From: Rhineura floridana
Taxonomy: Eukaryota > Chordata > Lepidosauria > Squamata > Rhineuridae
DNA: 64,000 nt
Direction: 5' to 3'
Assembly: GCF_030035675.1 (NCBI RefSeq)
Contig: NC_084484.1
Location: forward strand, 187,800,934 to 187,864,933
The position numbers were made by a program, and so were the translations under genes. Below the pieces are notes generated by a model. That model did no database searches, was not told where the DNA came from, and saw only the letters and a list, made by a program, of their open reading frames with translations. Shown here one piece after another: positions 22,001 through 30,552 of the stretch (position 1 is the stretch's first letter; each line of letters opens with the position of its first letter).

Positions 22001-24742
22001 GCTGAGCTGCTGCCAGTCAGTGTAGACACTACTGAGCTAGATGGACCATTCGTCTGACTCAGTATAAGGCCTTCGTGCCGAGGGCTCTGACTTCGGGAGG
22101 AAGAAAGTTCCGGGAGGACCAACCACCTTCAAGCTCCCAGGTCCTCCCTCGCTGTGGGTGGCTGAAGAGATGGCATAGGGGGGCCGCTTGCATGAAGGAA
22201 AGTCCAGGCAGGAGGAAGATGTTCCAGAATTGCCCCCCCCAGCCCAGAACATCCACACATGTCTCTACGTCCCCCCTGAGTTTGGGGGCTCAGGACCTTG
22301 CCATTAGGGGACAGCCCTTCTTGCAGAGACGGAAGCAATTCTAGAAATCATTTCTCCTCATATGCACACTTTTGGACACTCAAAGATCTGCCTTCTGTGG
22401 TTGGAGTCTAAAGCATACGCAGCAGTCCTGTAGCCAGGGGGGGCAAATGGGGGCATCACTACCAACCCACAGCAGAGCTCCCCCCCTCCAGGATGTTTGG
22501 GGAAAACTGTCTTTTCAGTTTGTGACATAACAAGGACAATCTCCATTTAAGTTACCTTGTTTTAAGAACAGGATTTAAGAAAAGGACCAGGGCCAGCGTC
22601 AGAGGGCAGTCAGGTTGGGCCCTGGCCAAGGGCCCCTCCTTAGGGTGGGTGAGTAGCGCTCCTTTCCACGATCCATGGCAGCGTCAGCTACGCAGATCAT
22701 GAGAGGGAGCTCCCAGGCACCTCTCCTTCTCCCGTGCAGGCCTGCAATGCCTGCCCCACCTACCTCTCTCTTGATGTAAATGTTGACTGCACTGCGGGCG
22801 CAAGCCTGCCATCAACCAAGACGGTGGCCGAGGCTTCCCTAAGGGGTTGATGCCTCTGCCGCCATCTTGTTGAGGGCAGGTATGCGCACACACACGTAGC
22901 ACGCATGCGTGCCATTAACCAAGATGGCAGCGAAGGCATCAACCCCTTCGGGAAACCTCAGCCGCCATCTTGATTGATGGCAGGCTTCTGCCCACAGAGC
23001 AACCAGCATTCACCAAGGGCAAGGTATGTAGGTCATGTGTGCAGGTGCCGGGGCTGGGGGAAGCTGGTGCCCAAGGGCCCCGGCATGCCTGGTGCCGTCC
23101 CTGAAAAGGACCTCTGAAAAATTCAGTGAGTGAGGCAGGGTGAGTGCACAACAAAAGCCTCATCTGGAAGAGCCCCCAAAAGCCTGCTCACTCAAGACTT
23201 TCCCTGACTGAGGGTGGATTTTTCATCATCACAATCACCCTATAATTACTTATCCTGAAATAAACAGCCTGTATAGTAACGTGGCCCTTGAAGAGTTAAA
23301 TATTAGAGCTTTGTATTATGGGCTAGAGTTAGACTCCACCCCTTGGACTTTCCTTTGTTTTCATTTAGATTTTCACTTGTGCTGTCTGTCCAGCCAGCAA
23401 TAAAGAAGCATTTTGGTTTGCCTGCAGTCATAATGAGTAGAGCAGGATTGGGTGCTTATTGCTAAAGGGTGAAATAAATAGATAATTTAAATGATCTGAA
23501 AAAATGACTACCGTTTACTCTTTTAAAGTACTCAGCATATTCACAATCATAGTGGCTATCTTTTCTTTTTCTTGATCACTTGCTGGCAAAGGATGAAAAC
23601 AACCCTAGAGGGATAGAAATATTGCTGTGTAGACTACAGTTAGCTAGTTGGCTGGCTGGCTACCTAGGCTGTGACTCAGGCCTAATTTCTGATTCTCCCG
23701 GTATGTGCAGCTCAGCATGAGGCCATTTCAGGGTTTCTGGACAGAAAAATCAACCCAGCAAGCAGTAAAAAAATCCAACTGCTTTCCACAATTAGTTTCC
23801 AATAACTTAGCCTGTTAAAAGTTCCCCCTTTACTGTCCAACAGGAAGGAAAATCTAAAGGCCAAGAGAAAGACTAGAAGTGACTCTCGAGAGGAGTTAAC
23901 AAACACACCCAAGAGTATTTATTTTCTCTCTGCCTTTCCCTAAACTTGTAGTATGGACAAGTTTGTTTTTCAGGTGAAATCTAAAACTGAGATACCTAAT
24001 GCAGCATCAAAGCCAAACTCAGGAGATCACTGTTTTTACCAAAGTAGTTCAGTTCATGAAGAATCAGAACACAGGGACAGATCACAGGTGAAAGGGGACT
24101 GTAGCTATAGGCAAAGTCAAGCTTTTGAGTCTGGTATTCCTGGGGATCTCTCAAAAAAGCATGAGAAAATTCAACAGGTTAAACTTCATTCATGTAGGTT
24201 AACACACTCTCTGGATGGGGGAGGAGTAAGGGGGAAGGTCAGTGCCTTTCCCTTCCCCTGGCCTGGCCCTCACGTCCTCTCCACCAGTGAGGGGGGCATA
24301 AGGTAGTGCTGTGTGGCTCTCGCCCCCAAGTATCCTACCTAGAAATGTGGCTGCCCCACCTAACAAGGCAGGCCAGCTATAGGGCTGATGCACAGAGTGG
24401 CATTCTCTCCCCGCTGCATGGCTGACGGTCCCTTCCCCCACATCTGCAGGTGAGTGTCCTTGTGGCTCCCTCGTGGCCACAGGTATGGCTTCTTCCAGGC
24501 AAGAAGCCCATGCAGCACCTGTTTAGACACAGAGTTCTGTCTGTTGGAGACCAATCAAGCTGGCCTGTCCCTGCTTGTGATGCCAATTTCACAATGTTCC
24601 TCCCTCCTCACAGATCCAGATTGGGCCGGACAGGTACGCCCACCTGCGTGTGTTCCTAAGGCTTCCAGCCGAAGGGGGCCAAGCTGAGCTCACCAGTTAC
24701 CAACTCGGCCACACCAGGACTGACCCCATCACCTACTTCTAG
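19014..24742 (+). CDS. Stefin (type 1 cystatin, cystatin A/B-like), three exons
   Basis: Cytosolic, reversible inhibitor of papain-like cysteine proteases (cathepsins L, S, H, B). Exons are 19,014-19,079 (22 codons), 21,210-21,311 (34 codons) and 24,614-24,742 (42 codons plus TAG). The joined product is 98 residues, the standard stefin length. Both introns are phase 0 with GT donors (GTGAGA, GTCAGT) and AG acceptors, at the positions used in mammalian stefin genes. The three inhibitory contacts are all present: N-terminal Gly4-Gly5 ([15 protein letters not shown]), the first hairpin QVVAG at 46-50, and Leu73-Pro74. The ATG sits in a strong context (GCCACCATGA) and there is no signal peptide, as expected for a stefin. 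The start resembles cystatin A, the end (DPITYF) cystatin B, so I leave the ortholog open. Intron 1 (2.1 kb) is mostly a CR1 insertion; intron 2 (3.3 kb) holds a SINE and a foldback repeat. Confidence 0.93.
19215..19405. repeat. Foldback MITE in stefin intron 1
   Basis: GGCTTCCCCAAGGATCCTGG and its near reverse complement (CCAGGATTCTTTGGGGGAAG) flank a G-run centre, with TTTAAA-type ends (about 19,238 and 19,397). A related copy lies at 25,690-25,875. Short terminal inverted repeats without coding suggest a non-autonomous DNA transposon. Confidence 0.6.
19757..21190 (+). mobile_element. CR1 LINE with open RT in stefin intron 1
   Basis: Plus-strand, 5'-truncated CR1 with a 447-codon open stretch (19,763-21,106) and no break. 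Motifs are [58 protein letters not shown], the catalytic FADDTKL, then the C-terminal [17 protein letters not shown]. The 3' end is the classic CR1 ATTCTATG repeat (21,170-21,190). An intact frame this long suggests a fairly young insertion. It is in sense orientation with the stefin gene and stops 19 bp before exon 2. It has no endonuclease, so it cannot move by itself. Confidence 0.93.
21887..22078 (+). mobile_element. tRNA-derived SINE in stefin intron 2
   Basis: Shows a tRNA-like head with a B-box-like GGTTCAGTTCCC (about 21,938) and then the body TGCTGCCAGTCAGTGTAGAC ... CTGACTCAGTATAAGGC. Related minus-strand copies lie at 26,150-26,335 and 26,395-26,590. Family name not assigned. Confidence 0.75.
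22800..22991. repeat. Foldback repeat with YY1-like cores
   Basis: The left arm (about 22,802-22,868) and right arm (about 22,928-22,990) are imperfect reverse complements: AAGCCTGCCATCAACCAAG against TTGATTGATGGCAGGCTT, and GGGGTTGATGCCT against AGGCATCAACCCC. The arms contain CCGCCATCTTG twice and CCAAGATGGCAG once, which resemble YY1 sites. No coding. Lies in stefin intron 2. Confidence 0.6.
22992..24613. other. Rest of stefin intron 2
   Basis: No exon or clear repeat seen. A 117-codon open stretch at 23,953-24,306 has no recognisable motif and is not claimed as a gene. Confidence 0.4.
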
Positions 24743-24782
24743 CTGTGCAGAGTTGGGATATCTTTGCCTTTAGAGTCCCATC

Positions 24783-24788
24783 AATAAA
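24783..24788 (+). terminator. Polyadenylation signal of the stefin gene
   Basis: AATAAA 41 bp after the TAG stop, giving a very short 3' UTR. It is the first such signal after the stop codon. Confidence 0.75.
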
Positions 24789-24954
24789 AAGAAGGAGGTC
24801 CCAAGAAGAGTCTGTGCTTTGCTGAAGCAGAGGGAGAGGGCAGGGGAGGGTGAGATCCCTGGCAGCCCCCAGAGGGGGAGGAGAGCCAAGGGTGGCATCT
24901 GCAGGGAGGAAGCGGGCCTGAAGCAGGTGGCAGCAAACCTGGGAGAGGGGAAGG

Positions 24955-25055
24955 GGCCCTTGTAGCTCAGTGGCAGGGCATCCCGGGTGCAACTCCCAGC
25001 GGCATCTCCAGATGAGGCTGGGATGGATCCCGGTCAGTGTAGGCCAGGAATGGGG
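24955..25055 (+). mobile_element. tRNA-derived SINE fragment
   Basis: CCCTTGTAGCTCAGTGGCAG (A-box region) followed by a degraded B box and GGCATCTCCAG body wording shared with the SINE at 21,887-22,078. Truncated at the 3' side, where another repeat (TGGGGAACCTTTTTTCAGCC) begins. Confidence 0.6.
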
Positions 25056-25685
25056 AACCTTTTTTCAGCCAAAGGGCCACATTCCCTTCTGGGCAATCTT
25101 CCAGGGGCCGGATGCCAGTGGTGGGTGTGACCAAAGGCAAGAGTGGGTGGAGCAAGAAGTGGAAATCCTACCTTTGCGCAGGAAGCTATTTTCTGCACAC
25201 ACACACACACACCTCTCCCCCCCCCGCAATGCAAGCACGAGAGAGGCATGATCAGTGCTCAAGGCCCAGAGAAGCAAAACCTCACAAGGGGGCCCTGAAG
25301 CAAGGCTGGAGAGGGGGGTGGCCTGGGGAGAGGCCTGAGAGCCACAGAGAAAGGTCCCCGAGCCCCCTGCGTACACAATCCTGGGTAAGACCAATGGTCT
25401 CAGTCCATGGCAGATCCCAATGTTCCTATGTCCCAATGCTGGCCATGGTGGGGGGGATGCCCTCCCCTCCCCCCTTCTCCAATGCTGCCCTTTATGGTTG
25501 AATGACAGCTGCTGGAGGTCTCTGGTCAAAGAGAGGCCAGGAGGCAGCTGGAGGCCTGAGCGGCAGGCTGCAGATCCCAGAGGGGCCCCCACTAACTCCC
25601 ATCCCACCAGCCTCTGCCTGTGTGAGCCACGAAAGAAATGAGTGCCATCCACCATTTTGACCTTTCACTCTCGGCGTGGGAAGAT
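25056..25685. other. Non-coding DNA downstream of stefin
   Basis: Begins with an interspersed repeat of unknown class (to about 25,150), then a CA run near 25,197-25,212, then GC-rich DNA without recognised coding. Confidence 0.4.
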
Positions 25686-25689
25686 CTAC

Positions 25690-25875
25690 AGCTGCACACG
25701 CACATTTAAAGCACATTCAAAGCATGTGTTCCTCCTGTCCCCCCAAAAGAATCCTGGGAACTGTCATTTACCCCACACAGAGCTACCATTCCCAGCATCC
25801 TTAACAAACTACAGTTCCCAGGATTCTTCTTTTGGGGGGGGGATGTACTTGGCATGGGCTTGAAATGGCTGGTGT
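25690..25875. repeat. Foldback MITE, second copy
   Basis: CCCCAAAAGAATCCTGGGAA faces TTCCCAGGATTCTTCTTTTG about 70 bp later, with TTTAAAGCACATTCAAAGC and GCATGGGCTTGAAATGGC at the ends. Same family as 19,215-19,405. Confidence 0.6.
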
Positions 25876-26149
25876 GTACACAGCCTAAGATCAGTGCTGG
25901 GCAGGAGTGTGCCAGGGGGCATGTGGGCAAAGGGTGTGAGAGGTAGGCAGCTGTTGCTGCCCAAGGGGGGTTATGTACCCCAAAAGGGCTTCTCTGGGGC
26001 TGGGGGGAGTCCCAGGAAGAATCAGCCGAGGCCAGGCGGGATGCTGGCCTGGGGTGACCGGAAGGGCAGGATGAAGTGGCGTGGGGGGGGGTCAGTGGTG
26101 TCATGAATCCCTACCGTCAAGGCACAGGGACCATGAGTCAGACTTTCCA
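25876..26149. other. Non-coding GC-rich stretch
   Basis: No recognised gene or repeat. Confidence 0.3.
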
Positions 26150-26335
26150 ATAAACAAGGCCACTGGTCCATTTAACCCTGCACTATCTCCTTTGACTGGC
26201 AGTTCTCCAGGGCCTCTGGCAGAGGTCTTTCCCACCACCTTATGCCTGATCCTCCTTTTTAGCAGGAAATGCCAAGGATTGAACCTTAAGCCTTCACTAT
26301 GCAAAGCTGGTCTCTGCCACTGACTAGTGGTTTTT
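26150..26335 (-). mobile_element. tRNA-derived SINE, minus copy
   Basis: Reverse complement of the SINE body and a B-box-like GGATTGAACCTTAAG near 26,277. Same family as 21,887-22,078 but more diverged. Confidence 0.6.
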
Positions 26336-26394
26336 CCCTAACAAACCAGGTATGTTAAAAAAAACAATCTAGGATTCAGATGTGCTCTTATTCC

Positions 26395-26590
26395 ACCCTA
26401 CCTACATAACCAGCTGCCTTATACTAGATCATGCTATTTGTCCATTTACCTCGGCATTGTTTCCTTGGATTGGCAGCAGTTCTCTAGGGCTTCAGACAGA
26501 GGCCATTCTCAGATGCTTTTGGAAATGCTTGATAGGGATCAAACCTGAGCAGGACTCACCCAAGACATTCTGCTGCCTGATGCCAAGGAT
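26395..26590 (-). mobile_element. tRNA-derived SINE, minus copy
   Basis: Body wording CCTTATACTAGATCATG ... TTGGCAGCAGTTCTCTAGG with a B-box-like GGGATCAAACCTGAG near 26,537. Lies directly beside the LTR element that starts at 26,602. Confidence 0.6.
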
Positions 26591-26601
26591 AAGTTAGTGC
26601 C

Positions 26602-28237
26602 TGTGATGCGTCCTTCCCTGGCTCTCCCTGTCAGGTTCCTACCTGCTCGTGGTTACTGCCTGGCTCTAGGCACCACCAGGGACTCCACCAGTCCGGACCG
26701 CACTCTCTTATGGTTTACCTATCCGCTCTAACACAGATCTCAACAGATCCCCCTGCTAGGCAACCACCAGTCACGTCCCAATACTAGTATTCCCAGAGAC
26801 TCTGAATACTGGTATTGTTATTCTCTTCACCGCTGCCACCATTTGTTACAGTTCCCCTTCAGCCTTGGTCATTACCTTACCCTCCCTTCTGGTCTGTGAA
26901 ACCCCAGCCAAGGATCAGGCCTTTGGTAAACCAAATTAAGTATTTATTACAGATAACAAAGCTAACAAGATTAACAAGATTTCTTCTTAAGGCACATAAG
27001 CATATGGTTTTACTCAATACTAATCCGAACTCCACCTCCCTCCTGGTAAACAACTCTCTAAACCCCACCAAGCAATCCACTCAGTTCTCTTCTCCCTCTC
27101 CTCAAACCCCATCCTCATTCTCTCAGTTTCCATCTTCAATCTCTCAGCTTCCAACTCCCTCTGCTTGTCTTTTTCCTCAGCCTCCCATCTTAACTTCTCT
27201 CTCAAGTACTCTATATAAGCGGGATTGCTTAAATGTCCTTCTGGGGTCTCTTCCCTGACAGGTTGTTTTTGCTGGGCAGTAGCAAATCCTATAAGTGCTA
27301 CCCTCAATTCATCTACCCCTTTACCCTCGTGAGGTAAATTGAATGTTATGCACTTCTCCACCAGCTCCTCTCTTTTCATTTTTATGTATTCAGCCATGGT
27401 GTTTGAGTTCACTCACTCTTTGCCACACACTCTTTGCCAGTCACTCTCACAAGAAATCTTGTTTTGTTATTTCTGTTTGCCACACCACTGTTCTGGATTC
27501 TCTAGTATTCGTATCTGGATTCTCTGTTGTTCGTATCCCACCGCTACTGACACCACATGTGATGCGTCCTTCCCTGGCTCTCCCTGTCAGGTTCCTACCT
27601 GCGCGTGGCTACTGCCTGTCTCTAGGCACCACCAGGGACTCCACCAGTCCGGACCACTCTCTCTTATGGTTTCTCTCCCCGCTCTAGCACAGATCTCAAC
27701 AGATCCCCCTGCTAGGCAACCACCAGTAACGTCCCAATACTAGTATTCCCAGAGACTCTGAATACTGGTATTGTTATTCTCTTCACCGCTGCCACCATTT
27801 GTTACAGTTCCCCTTCAGTCTTGGTCATTACCTTACCCTCCCTTCTGGTCTGTGAAACTCCAGCCAAGGATCAGGCCTTTGGTAAACCAAATTAAGTATT
27901 TATTAAAGATAACAAAGCTAACAAGATTAACAAGATTTCTTCTTAAGGCACATAAGCATATGGTTTTACTCAATACTAATCCGAACTCCACCCCGCTCCT
28001 TCTTCACTCTCTCCTGGCAAACAACTCTCTAAACCCCACCAAGCAACCCACTCAGTTCTCTTCTTCCCCCAGATTCCACTCTCACTCCTCCTTTTATACA
28101 TTCAGCCATTTTAAACACTCAGCCAATCATCTCGCATTCTACTGCCCATTCACTCCCCCTCCTCTTTCACTCCACTTACCATGTATCTTCTAAAACAACA
28201 ACACTTACCATATATACATTAATATAGGAACATCACA
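26602..28237 (-). mobile_element. Short LTR retroelement with two LTRs and a gag start
   Basis: Bounded by the 5-bp target duplication GTGCC (26,597-26,601 and 28,238-28,242). The 5' LTR is 27,558-28,237 (680 bp, TGTGATG...CATCACA type, minus strand) and the 3' LTR lies at the 26,602 end. Between them the minus strand codes for a gag N-terminus (from 27,397; MAEYIKMKREELVEKCITF, a SAP-like helix pair, then a Glu/Arg-rich coiled coil). No pol is present; the copy is broken and could only have moved with help. Same LTR family as the solo LTR at 12,639-13,328. In the LTR parts I compared, about 3% of bases differ, so it is not very recent. Probably Gypsy-type, from the gag wording. Confidence 0.88.
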
Positions 28238-28242
28238 GTGCC

Positions 28243-29165
28243 CACTACCATATCATATACGGATGCTGACCAGATTAGTGGTTGAATCTTATTTCAGCAC
28301 TGGTGAGTGGACAGCGCCTTCTTCCACCACACCCGGGAGCATCAGGTTGGCTTAGAAGGCCCAGATCTGACCTCCAACATTTTGCTGCCATTCCTCATCC
28401 CCAACATCTTCCGCCTAGGTAGCCACCTTGTTCTGTCTAATGGCAGGGCCAGCCCTGAACGTAGGCCTCTAGGCAGTGGAGCTGGTCCATCAAGGAGAAT
28501 GGGGTGTGGTCCCACCAACTTTTGTCTGGCCTCAGCCGGCCTCCACCGGCTTGCCTTACTTATGACCAGTGCAGGGGGTGGCCACAGCTGTCAGCTTTCT
28601 CCTCCTTAGTTTCAGTGCTGCCCTTGTACAACTCAGCAGGGGGAAGGATGGAGTCACAGAACCAGCTAACTCTTCCTATCATCAGCTCTGCTCTCCACCC
28701 TACCCATCCCAATGGGCACCAGTGTTTCCAGAATGCAAAGAATGTGTCGTACCATTGACCTACAAGCCCTCCCCTGGAGACAGTGCATTCCTATGAAGTG
28801 CCCGTACTGTTAAACTGTTAGTCAGGCCTGGCGCTAGCACACAGCTAGGTTGGGCACTGGCCTGAGGGCCAGGATCTCACGCAGGGCCCCAGGAGGCCCT
28901 CCTGGGATAAGCGCAGGCCAGCAGGGGGAAGCTTCACAGCAACAAAGTCTATCCTGCTCAGCTGCGCAGCTACTGGGCAAAGATAAGGAGTTGCTAAGGA
29001 GCTGCCCCGGTCTGTCCTGAGTTTCAGGCATGGGAGGAGGGGCGGGGCTTAGTGGCCTGTAGCAGCAGAAGAGAGGCAATGCTGAAAGGAGGAAGCCGCT
29101 GAGAAACCATCTCTCTTCTAATGTCATCCCTGCTGAATTCAAAAGGACTTCTTCCCAGGAAAATG
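28243..29165. other. Non-coding DNA
   Basis: No gene, RNA or recognisable repeat family seen; moderately GC-rich. Confidence 0.35.
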
Positions 29166-29171
29166 TAGCCT

Positions 29172-29268
29172 AAGGTTGCAATCCAATACGTGTCTACTCA
29201 GAAGTAAGCGCCACTGGATTCAAAGGGGTTTACTCCCAGGTAATTGTGTATTGGACTGCAGCCTAAGA
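29172..29268. repeat. Short TIR element (MITE), copy 1
   Basis: Opens AAGGTTGCAATCCAAT and closes ATTGGACTGCAGCCTAA, i.e. short inverted ends, with internal CTACTCAGAAGTAAGC and TTTACTCCCAGGTAA. About 95 bp, no coding. Confidence 0.6.
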
Positions 29269-29315
29269 ATGAGATGTGGAGCTTGGAAGGGAGGTGAGAA
29301 GGCTTTCCTGGTTTT

Positions 29316-29409
29316 CTTAGGCTGCAATCCAATCATGCTACTCAGAAGTAAGCTCCATTGGATTCAATGAGGCTTACTCCCAGGTAACTGCGTTGGATTG
29401 CAGCTTTAA
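29316..29409. repeat. Short TIR element (MITE), copy 2
   Basis: Opens TTAGGCTGCAATCCAATC and closes TTGGATTGCAGCTTTAA. Same family as copy 1, 48 bp away in the same orientation; a diverged third copy lies near 300-400. Confidence 0.6.
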
Positions 29410-29865
29410 TTACACAGTAATTATTGCCTCCCCACCCCTTTGCTCTGTTCACTCCACTGATCTGATAGCGACTGTGTGTGAGGGTGTGTGTGTGAATACA
29501 TGTTAAGACCTTTCCTCTCCTTTTACAGGCAAGCTTCCGTTGTTCAGGCTTGTCCTGGGGCTTTTGTACATGAATTCCCTCTGTCCACCCTCGCCTTCCC
29601 ACAACCCCAGTTGTAGCTGGGAAGCTCCTGTTATTAGTTTCATTTATATTCTGCTTTTTATGTAAGGAGCACAAAGATGGTTCTTCCCCTCCCCATTTTA
29701 TCCTCTCAACACCCCTGTGAGGTAGGTTAGTCTAATGACAGTTACTGAACCGAGGTCACCCAGTGAGTTTCAAGGCTGCGCAGGGATTTGAAACCAGGTT
29801 TGGCCGGAGGTCCTAGTTATCATGTGTCTCTTTACCTTGGAAACTTGTACGTTTGTAATGCCTGA
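29410..29865. other. Non-coding DNA with SINE remnant
   Basis: At about 29,700-29,805 there is wording typical of the reverse complement of a tRNA-type SINE (CCTGTGAGGTAGGTTAG ... GGATTTGAAACCAGG). A TG-rich run lies near 29,475-29,495. No gene seen. Confidence 0.45.
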
Positions 29866-30268
29866 TGGTAACAGTTCAGAGACTAATAGCGTTCCCACTT
29901 TTTCAGGCGGGAGAAGACATACACGCGTATTTCCAGGTGTTTGAGCAGGTTTGCCGAGACCAGGATTTGGAACAGCGCTACTGGATGCATGTTCTCCACG
30001 CTCAAGAGAATGGAGAGCTACAGGAACTTCTGAGCATTTTACCCCAGGAACACGCAGACTACCCGGATTTCCTGAAATTGGTAAAGGAACATTTTGCGTT
30101 GTCAGCTGAAGCGTGCTGCCAGAGGTCTGAAGCTTTACACAGAAAACCCAAAGAGAGTTTTTCAGCGTTAGGCGCACGCACTGTAAGAACTGTGGAGATG
30201 TGGCTTGCAGCTGCGGAAGCAACGACGCTTCAGCAGATCCAGAGCGTTTATACTCTTGAGCTTGGAAG
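29866..30268 (+). mobile_element. Retroelement gag capsid fragment
   Basis: Open stretch of about 130 codons reading AGEDIHAYFQVFEQVCRDQD, EHADYPDFLKLVKEHFAL, SFSALGARTVRTVEMWL. This is the helical capsid pattern of Gypsy/Gmr1-type gag, the family from which SCAN domains derive. It begins right after an acceptor-like CCCACTTTTTCAG. No LTR, protease or pol is attached. Treated as a fossil fragment; a host-adopted exon is possible but unsupported. Confidence 0.65.
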
Positions 30269-30440
30269 ATTACTTTTAAAAAGTAATAAATTACAGTTAC
30301 AGTTACATGGCCCAAAAAAGGTAGTAATTGCCGTTACAATTACAATTGCTCTGAAAGTAACTGATTACTTCACTTTTCCTCCAAGGTAATCACTACAATT
30401 ACATTTCAGTTACTTTAAAAAACGCCTACAAGGTGCTGGC
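30269..30440. repeat. TTAC/GTAA-rich foldback repeat
   Basis: Repeated AATTAC and GTAACT words; ACTTTTAAAAAGTAAT at the left faces ATTTCAGTTACTTTAAAAA at the right. Short interspersed repeat of unknown class. Confidence 0.45.
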
Positions 30441-30552
30441 CTTGGCTGCCGCACATCTAAGTAGCCTAAGACAACATTAAAAATAAACACACACATACAG
30501 AGGTAGTAGAATAATTATTTTCATTCATAAGATAGCAATGGTGGTCTCTACA

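Noticed and set aside
23953-24306. A 117-codon open frame in stefin intron 2
   Set aside because: No motif, no splice or promoter support, ordinary intron context.
27020-27412. A 130-codon minus-strand frame with a SAP-like helix pair and coiled coil, considered as a host DNA-binding protein
   Set aside because: It lies between two matching LTRs with a target-site duplication, so it is the gag start of an LTR element.
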